From positions 10,890 through 74,889 of the forward strand of contig CAJUIZ010000009.1 of NCBI GenBank assembly GCA_910586625.1: a DNA stretch of 64,000 nucleotides, read 5' to 3'. The notes under the pieces were generated by a model that saw only the letters and a program-made list of their open reading frames with translations, had not been told where the DNA came from and did no database searches. Source of the stretch: an uncultured Christensenellaceae bacterium (GTDB lineage: Bacteria > Bacillota > Clostridia > Christensenellales > CAG-314). The position numbers and the translations under genes are program-made. This document shows positions 58,312 through 64,000 of this stretch, piece by piece. The first letter of the stretch is position 1; each line of letters starts with the position of its first letter.

Positions 58312-59619
58312 ATGAACAGTTCAAACAGTTTTAATATCTGTCCCCGTTGCGGGAATTCCAATTCTCTCAACGCCAAGTATTGTTCAAGATGTGGAGCCCA
58401 GCTCAAAGTGCCTCAGGAAGCGGTAGTTTGTCCCAAGTGCCACACGCGTAACTCGTCTCTTGCCAATTTTTGTCGTAACTGCGGCGCTACGCTTAAAGTA
58501 GGCGCGCAAACCAAAATTTGCCCCCGCTGCGGCAAAGAAATAGGCGCGGAAGAAAACGTATGCGCTTGCGGTTATTCCTTTGTAACTTTACAGCAAACGG
58601 AACCGCGTCCCGTAAACGTCGCTTCCACCAATAAATCCAAAAAGGACAAAAAACGCGATAAACGTCAGCAGCACGCCGTCGACGAACAGCAAACTGTTCA
58701 ACAAGGCGGCAAGACCAAAACTACGTACAGCAAAAAGGGCGGCCGCGGCTTCGCGATTTTCGCAACGCTGTTGCTTGCGGTATTTTGCTATTTTATAATA
58801 GCTCCGGAAGGCGTACGCGGTATACTTCCGCAATACGACAAGGGCTTCTATTACGGACCGCGATCGCTGTGGGGTAATCCCGCAGGCGAACAATCGTCGT
58901 TAAAGCAAGACCAAGGCGACGCTCTTTACGCCGAGCCGGAAGACGCCTCCGACGGAACGACTACTCCCGATCAGGGCGAAACGGGCGGCGAACAAACGCC
59001 TACTACGCCCGACCAAGGCGACGGAACAACCAATCCCGACCAGAGTGGAACTACGACTCCCCCGACGGGCGGCGAAGATAACACGGGTTCGGGCGACGGA
59101 GCAGGCTCCGACAATACGCCTACCACTCCCCCCGCAACGGACGAAGGAAAAATTCACTACGTTTACGGCTTAAGCTGTATACAGGATATTATCGACTTCG
59201 GTAAGAACTTCAAAACATTACAGGACCAGGAAGGCGGCGCGTTCGCTTACCTAATCGAAAACGTCGGCAACGCAGGCTTTATCATCTTGATACTGGTGGC
59301 TTTGTTTATCGTAACCGCGGCGTTCCATGCGGTAGTGTGCATAATACGTATATTCACGCAAAGACGTTCCAAGGGAATGAACGTGCTGTATCTTGTGTTG
59401 GCAATCGTTACCACGTTGTTGGTAGTGCTTATGGTATGCTCGCAGCTTCTTCCGCAAACGGAAGGCTTCCTTGCGACAATCAAGTCCTTCTTCGCTCCGA
59501 TGAACGGACAAGAAGGCGCGCATTACGGCAACGCTTTGTTCCTTATCCCCATTTACTACTGGGTATTCTGGCTGTATTCTTGCTTGGCTAAGGCTAAAAA
59601 GGTCAAAAAGGAAGCGTAA
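58312..59619 (+). CDS. Zinc-ribbon membrane protein with Pro/Thr/Gly-rich linker
   Basis: A 435-residue protein. Three zinc ribbons (residues 7-90: CPRCGNSNSLNAKYCSRCG; CPKCHTRNSSLANFCRNCG; CPRCGKEIGAEENVCACG) are followed by a Lys/Gln-rich stretch, one transmembrane helix (about 145-160), an extracellular low-complexity linker of TTPDQG-like repeats (about 200-280) and three more helices. The layout is cytoplasmic ribbons, membrane, and an exposed linker. Function unknown; likely works with the soluble zinc-ribbon protein upstream. Confidence 0.85.
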   Translation: MNSSNSFNICPRCGNSNSLNAKYCSRCGAQLKVPQEAVVCPKCHTRNSSLANFCRNCGATLKVGAQTKICPRCGKEIGAEENVCACGYSFVTLQQTEPRPVNVASTNKSKKDKKRDKRQQHAVDEQQTVQQGGKTKTTYSKKGGRGFAIFATLLLAVFCYFIIAPEGVRGILPQYDKGFYYGPRSLWGNPAGEQSSLKQDQGDALYAEPEDASDGTTTPDQGETGGEQTPTTPDQGDGTTNPDQSGTTTPPTGGEDNTGSGDGAGSDNTPTTPPATDEGKIHYVYGLSCIQDIIDFGKNFKTLQDQEGGAFAYLIENVGNAGFIILILVALFIVTAAFHAVVCIIRIFTQRRSKGMNVLYLVLAIVTTLLVVLMVCSQLLPQTEGFLATIKSFFAPMNGQEGAHYGNALFLIPIYYWVFWLYSCLAKAKKVKKEA

Positions 59620-59698
59620 GAATTATTGAAAATTAATTTTATCAAACGGTCGGAATGCGGTATTCGCGTTCCGCCCTTTGACTTATAGTAGGTGTTAT

Positions 59699-61489
59699 AT
59701 GAAAATAACTTCGCAGTATTTAAGACAAAAATATCTCGGCTTCTTTGCCGAAAGGGGACACGCCGTAATCAAGTCGGCAAGCCTTATCCCCGAAAACGAC
59801 CCGTCGGTTTTGTTTACCACAGCGGGTATGCACCCGTTGATACCCTATCTTTTGGGTGCGAAGCATCCCAACGGCAACCGTTTAACAGACGTGCAAAAAT
59901 GCGTTCGCACGGGAGATATCGAAGAAGTAGGCGACGATTCGCACCTTACCTTTTTCGAAATGCTTGGCAACTGGTCGCTCGGCGACTATTTCAACGAACA
60001 GTCGATAAAGTGGAGCTACGAATTTTTAACAAGCAAGGATTACTTGGGTTTGGATGCCGACAGACTGTCCGTTACCGTTTTCGCAGGCGACGAAGACGCC
60101 GCGCGCGACGAAAGCTCCGCCAAGGTGTGGCAGCAGTGCGGTATACCCAAGGAACGCATTTTTTATCTTCCCAAAGCCAACAACTGGTGGATAGCGGGAA
60201 CGACTGGACCCTGCGGACCCGATACTGAAATATTCTGGGATACGGGCAAACCTGCCTGTTCCGAGCATTGCGACCCGTCCTGCGACTGCGGCAAGTATCT
60301 GGAAATATGGAACAACGTGTTTATGCAGTTTAACCGTCAATCGGACGGAACGTATAAGCCCCTTTCGCAAAAGAACGTGGATACGGGGATGGGCTTGGAA
60401 CGTACGGTGTGTGTGCTTAACGGCTTCAAGTCCGTGTACGATATCGACCTGTTCCAAGACGCTCTTGCAAAAATACAATCGCTGTCGGGCAAAAAATACG
60501 GGCAGGACGAAGCTGCCACTAAGGCTATGCGCGTAATCGCCGATCACGTGCGTACGGCTACATTCCTTTTGGGCGACCCAGTGGGCGTAACCCCCAGCAA
60601 CGTAGACCAAGGCTACGTTCTGCGCAGGCTTATCCGCCGTGCGGTGCGCAAAGCCAATTCATTGGGCATTGCCAAGGGCGGCATAGTGGAAATCGCCAAG
60701 GTATACATAAACGTGTACAAGGAAGCCTACCCCGAGCTTACCGTCAACGCCGAAAGAATAGTGGACGAACTCAATAAGGAAGAAGAAAAGTTCAGCAAAA
60801 CTCTCGTATCCGGAGAAAAGGAATTTTTCAAAGTAATATCCCACATTCAGGGCAAAACCGTTCCCGGCGGCACGGCGTTTAAGCTGTACGATACGTTCGG
60901 ATTCCCCGTGGAAATGACGGTGGAGCTTGCCGCCGAAAACGGCTGCGACGTGGACGTGGAAGGCTTCAAACAGAAGTTTGCCGAACACCAAGCAAGGTCT
61001 CATGCAGGCAGCGAACAGCGCTTCAAGGGCGGTATGGCGGAAGGCGGCGGAATCGAAACCACCTATTTGCACACGGCTACTCACCTTTTGCAAGCGGCGT
61101 TAAGACGCGTTCTCGGCGACGAAGTAAAGCAAAAGGGCAGCAATATCACTCCCGAGCGTCTTCGTTTCGATTTCAGCTTTTCCCGAGCTATGACGGCGGA
61201 CGAAATTGCCGAAACGGAACGTCTCGTTAACGAAGCCATACAGCGTAAATTACCCGTAACATGCGAAGAAATGCCCGTAGAACAAGCGCGTAAAACGGGC
61301 GCGATAGGCTTGTTCGGCGATAGATACGGCGAAGTCGTCAAGGTTTATACTATGGGCGATTTTTCCAAGGAAATATGCGGCGGACCGCACGCGGATAACA
61401 CGGGAGATTTGGGACGGTTTGTAATAACCAAGGAGCAGTCTTCGAGCAGCGGAGTGCGCCGTATCAAGGCGGAATTGCGCAGGGATTAA
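59699..61489 (+). CDS. alaS: Short alanyl-tRNA synthetase without C-Ala domain
   Basis: A 596-residue AlaRS; the full-length bacterial enzyme is about 870. The class II catalytic domain (residues 1-235) has FTTAGMHPLIPYLLG, RTGDIEEVGDDSHLTFFEMLGNWSLGDYF and NNVFMQFNR, then the tRNA-recognition domain (to about 440). The editing domain keeps its zinc ligands HTATH (458-462) and C560/H564 (CGGPH). The beta-barrel before the editing domain and the whole C-terminal C-Ala domain are missing. The RTGDIEEVG form resembles, to my memory, the short AlaRS of Patescibacteria. ATG 59699 follows GTAGGTG. A full-length copy could exist elsewhere. Confidence 0.93.
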   Translation: MKITSQYLRQKYLGFFAERGHAVIKSASLIPENDPSVLFTTAGMHPLIPYLLGAKHPNGNRLTDVQKCVRTGDIEEVGDDSHLTFFEMLGNWSLGDYFNEQSIKWSYEFLTSKDYLGLDADRLSVTVFAGDEDAARDESSAKVWQQCGIPKERIFYLPKANNWWIAGTTGPCGPDTEIFWDTGKPACSEHCDPSCDCGKYLEIWNNVFMQFNRQSDGTYKPLSQKNVDTGMGLERTVCVLNGFKSVYDIDLFQDALAKIQSLSGKKYGQDEAATKAMRVIADHVRTATFLLGDPVGVTPSNVDQGYVLRRLIRRAVRKANSLGIAKGGIVEIAKVYINVYKEAYPELTVNAERIVDELNKEEEKFSKTLVSGEKEFFKVISHIQGKTVPGGTAFKLYDTFGFPVEMTVELAAENGCDVDVEGFKQKFAEHQARSHAGSEQRFKGGMAEGGGIETTYLHTATHLLQAALRRVLGDEVKQKGSNITPERLRFDFSFSRAMTADEIAETERLVNEAIQRKLPVTCEEMPVEQARKTGAIGLFGDRYGEVVKVYTMGDFSKEICGGPHADNTGDLGRFVITKEQSSSSGVRRIKAELRRD

Positions 61490-61513
61490 ACGCAATAACC
61501 GCAAGGAGAAGCA

Positions 61514-63115
61514 ATGGTTAAAAAATTATACAGCGTAATATCGTTATTGTTGGCTGCTGCGCTGTGTTTGTCCTTTTGCGCATGCGAAAGCTTGCACAAG
61601 CACACCTATTCCGACAGTTTTACGTACGACGGCGAATACCATTACCGCGCTGCAACCTGCGAACACTCGGACGAAGTGACGGACAAGGCTCCGCACAGCA
61701 TAGCTAACGGCAAATGCGCCGTTTGCGGCTACGTAACGCATAAGCATACCTTTTCCGGTCAATGGACGATAGACGGCGAATGGCATTACCGCGCCGCAAC
61801 CTGCGAGCATACCGACGAAGTTTTCGGCAAGGCTTTGCATACGTATGACGATTTTGTTTGCACTGTTTGCGGAGTACGTCAGCCTGCTACGGCTATAATA
61901 ACGGACGCAGTTAAGCTTTTGGCAGAGCACAATTACGCCTTGACTGCAAGCGACGTCACATTGCGTACCGATAACGGCAGCGTTACCTTTGATAACGCGC
62001 AGGTACGCTTTGTAACGGATAAGGACGGCAACTTGCAATTGCTCGGCTACGGCGAGATTACAACCGCCGACGGCAGCGGTCAAACCGTAAAATTCGCTTC
62101 CGCTAACGGTGTAGTATACGGTAAAATCATAGTAAACGGAGTCGAACGCGTTCTATTTGTGACGGTTGACGAGCTTTTGACCAAGATGGGTGTGGATGTC
62201 AACGGCATTTACAAACTGTCTGCCGAACTTAACGAACAATCATTGTTGTTCGCTCAAATCGCGCGCTACCTGCGCAATAACGCCGACGGCTTGCTTCCCG
62301 ATATTCAAGCGGGCGAGCATCGTTTCGACTTCGACGTTTTACGTCGGTTAAACGACCGACTGTATTCGTATACAATATGCCAAGCGGTGGACGAAGCGGC
62401 AGGGCGGCAGGGCTTTTACGACGGTATTCCCGCATTGTACGCCGATTTACTGTGTATGAGCGTCGGCAACGCGTTGGACGAGCTTGCGTCGTACGGATTA
62501 ACCGTCGACAGAATCGTAAAAATAGCCGATTTTGCAGTTGCCAACTTTTCCGACGGTAAATACGGCAGTATTGACGAATATTTATATCAACAAGGCTTTT
62601 TTCTAACGCCCGATATGACGTTACGGCAATTCTTAACAAGCAAAACCGTAAGAATGATGCCTTTTTCCGAAGTGTTGGAAGCGGCGTTGAAACAATTACC
62701 TGTTCCCGAAGGCGAACAGCCTTTAACCGCGGCAAGCTTGGGTCTGTTACTGGAAAACTTCGTCGTAACGTATCGCGACCAAACGGCGTACGGTATTCTG
62801 TCTCGGCTTTCGGGCGGACTTTCGGCTGATGAAATCAAGCAAATAGCCGCCTACGCCATAAACCTTGCGGACGCGCGTATGACGGTTACGGTAACCGTCG
62901 GCGCGGATAAAAAGTTGACAAAGCTCACAGTTGTTTGCGCCGATACGTCCGCATTGCCGTCGGCTTCGGACGACAGTCAAACGGTAGCCGACATAAAGGC
63001 GGCAATCAACAAGTATTTAACTGCATACGTAGGCACAATAGAATTGGTCGGCGGCTTTCAATCGGATATCGACTATTCGGATGTACTTGCGCAAGTCGCT
63101 CGCGTATACGGTTAA
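61514..63115 (+). CDS. Lipoprotein with Cys/His repeats and alpha-helical domain
   Basis: A 533-residue lipoprotein. The signal peptide ends in the lipobox SFCAC (about residues 20-24). Two 50-residue repeats follow (KHTYSDSFTYDGEYHYRAATCEHSDEV and KHTFSGQWTIDGEWHYRAATCEHTDEV), each with C-x-x-C ends (CAVCG, CTVCG). The rest (130-533) is a mixed region of helices and strands that I do not recognise. AAGGAG precedes ATG 61514. It starts 24 bp after alaS, likely by readthrough in one operon. Confidence 0.82.
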   Translation: MVKKLYSVISLLLAAALCLSFCACESLHKHTYSDSFTYDGEYHYRAATCEHSDEVTDKAPHSIANGKCAVCGYVTHKHTFSGQWTIDGEWHYRAATCEHTDEVFGKALHTYDDFVCTVCGVRQPATAIITDAVKLLAEHNYALTASDVTLRTDNGSVTFDNAQVRFVTDKDGNLQLLGYGEITTADGSGQTVKFASANGVVYGKIIVNGVERVLFVTVDELLTKMGVDVNGIYKLSAELNEQSLLFAQIARYLRNNADGLLPDIQAGEHRFDFDVLRRLNDRLYSYTICQAVDEAAGRQGFYDGIPALYADLLCMSVGNALDELASYGLTVDRIVKIADFAVANFSDGKYGSIDEYLYQQGFFLTPDMTLRQFLTSKTVRMMPFSEVLEAALKQLPVPEGEQPLTAASLGLLLENFVVTYRDQTAYGILSRLSGGLSADEIKQIAAYAINLADARMTVTVTVGADKKLTKLTVVCADTSALPSASDDSQTVADIKAAINKYLTAYVGTIELVGGFQSDIDYSDVLAQVARVYG

Positions 63116-63135
63116 AACCGTTTTCGGACAAAATC

Positions 63136-63170
63136 AAAAGGCATTTTCCTGTATCGGGAAAATGCCTTTT
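63136..63170. terminator. Bidirectional terminator between lipoprotein and cyclodeaminase genes
   Basis: Perfect 14-bp stem AAAAGGCATTTTCC / GGAAAATGCCTTTT with a 7-nt loop; T-rich on both strands. Confidence 0.93.
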
Positions 63171-63188
63171 GTTATGTAAAGCTTCAAT

Positions 63189-63773
63189 CTATAAGCTGTC
63201 AACAATTTCGCGCGCTTGAGTTTCCAAGCTGTTTTTCAATTTATCGTCTCGGATAAACACCGTGTTTGCGTAAACGTTTTCAATCGAGTATTTAATAACC
63301 GTTCTCAGTAGGCTTATGCCTATTTCGCAGTCGGATACAATGTATTTGGATAGATTCGGCAGTACCCGCGTTTCGGCGCGCTTCAATACGTCGCGGCACA
63401 GGTTCATTACGTCTAACGGCACAAGCGTAGCCTTGTGAAAAGCCTTTTGCATTTCCGCAGTTCGCCGTTTGCTTTGTTCGTCGGTGTCCTTCGGCAGCTT
63501 GCGTGCCGACACTATGTTGCCGTATGCTTCCGCGTCGTCGTCGGACAGCTTGTACAGACATTTACGCGCGCGCGTAATGGAAGCAAGCTCCCTTGTCAAG
63601 TAGTCTGCGTCGCCGTTTACAGTTTGCGGCTTGGCAAGCGTTACGGATGCGGCCATTTCTACAAGCGAACACGCAATCGCCCCTACGAACGCCAACGCGC
63701 TTCCGCCGCCGGGAGTGGGGGAACTGCTTGCAAGCGATTGGCAGTACTGCTCTACGGACATCTTTTCAAACAT
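63189..63773 (-). CDS. Formiminotransferase-cyclodeaminase-like protein
   Basis: A 194-residue all-helical protein of the cyclodeaminase (FTCD_C, FchA) family, which in some Clostridia converts formimino-tetrahydrofolate to methenyl-tetrahydrofolate. Family cues are SVEQYCQSLASSSPTPGGGSALAFVGAIACSLVEMAASVTL near the N-terminus and DDDAEAYGNIVSARKLP. It stands without a formiminotransferase partner in view. Start at ATG 63773 with AAAGGAGA; the ATG at 63788 lacks a ribosome-binding site. Confidence 0.9.
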   Translation of the reverse strand: MFEKMSVEQYCQSLASSSPTPGGGSALAFVGAIACSLVEMAASVTLAKPQTVNGDADYLTRELASITRARKCLYKLSDDDAEAYGNIVSARKLPKDTDEQSKRRTAEMQKAFHKATLVPLDVMNLCRDVLKRAETRVLPNLSKYIVSDCEIGISLLRTVIKYSIENVYANTVFIRDDKLKNSLETQAREIVDSL

Positions 63774-64000
63774 TTGTTCTCCTTTCAAATTTCGACAAAA
63801 TCTTCAAAATTTTAACGTTTTTTTCATTTTAGCATATTTTTCGCTTTTTAGTCAATCTCAGAGGCTATTTGAAGCTGTTTTTTTAGTCTAAAAAAAAGCC
63901 CCAAAATCGTCGCTTACGCGAAACGACCCGCCCACCCGCCGCCCTGTCAACAAAATATAGTAAAATAGAGACGTATATGGTGGACTGCTATGTTCTTGGC
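63774..64000. other. End of window without an identifiable gene
   Basis: AT-rich leader of the minus-strand gene to about 63860. A short ATG frame opens at 63978 (MVDCYVLG) but runs off the window, so it is not called. Confidence 0.5.

Noticed and set aside
1..64000. CRISPR arrays, insertion sequences, integrase, prophage or rRNA genes
   Set aside because: None seen: no regularly spaced direct repeats, no transposase or integrase motifs, no 16S/23S signatures.

Overview
The window reads as a chromosomal segment of a spore-forming, Gram-positive anaerobe of the Bacillota, most likely class Clostridia. The evidence is a Bacillota-type str operon, spoIIQ/spoIIGA/sigE sporulation genes, a large Bacillus-type SRP RNA, a T-box upstream of a eukaryal-like IleRS, an L10 ribosomal leader, strong AGGAGG ribosome-binding sites and TTGACA-17-TATAAT promoters. 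Several genes (GGGtGRT pair, BspA-like leucine-rich repeat lipoprotein, zinc-ribbon membrane protein, DUF4886, DUF4180) are typical of gut Clostridia; placement in Christensenellales or a relative is only a guess. I see no insertion sequence, prophage or CRISPR array.

Layout. 1-8 kb: 3' part of rpoC, an L7Ae-like gene, rpsL, rpsG, fusA and tuf. 8.2-9.5 kb (minus strand): cytidine deaminase and a two-TM protein. 9.7-13.1 kb: rpmG-secE-nusG-rplK-rplA-rplJ-rplL, which lies downstream of the rpoC/str block instead of upstream of rpoB. 13.1-17.0 kb (minus): acetyltransferases, a DUF819 membrane protein, an XRE repressor with two operator-like sites, and rplI. 17.3-22.3 kb: DUF1540 protein, prs, spoIIQ with a sigma-F promoter, spoIIGA-sigE and SRP RNA. 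22.5-27.5 kb: a three-gene ABC importer whose promoter has a run of nine G between -35 and -10, and whose ATPase has a large insertion. 27.7-30.4 kb: small accessory genes including a probable frameshift at a C7 tract. 30.5-34.0 kb: T-box and ileS. 34.1-35.7 kb: an AT-rich island with a riboswitch-like leader and a BspA-like lipoprotein. 35.9-44.6 kb: RNA-modification enzymes, MntP-like protein, a Big-domain surface protein, the NifU-like/GGGtGRT pair, a regulatory-rich intergenic region, an N-terminally aberrant PfkB kinase and a DUF308 protein. 44.8-45.0 kb: two tRNA-Ala genes. 45-49.6 kb: a run of small single-gene units. 49.9-63.8 kb: Cys-rich lipoprotein, PHP phosphoesterase (apparently leaderless), VanW protein, dnaB, glnS, two zinc-ribbon proteins, a short alanyl-tRNA synthetase, a second Cys-rich lipoprotein and a cyclodeaminase-like protein.

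The best candidates for undescribed biology are the leader at 34127-34285, which can form mutually exclusive terminator and antiterminator helices; the poly-G promoter at 22525-22554, which looks built for phase variation; the dense dyad-rich region at 42433-42800; and the minimal AlaRS. All family assignments are from reading motifs; no database search was run.
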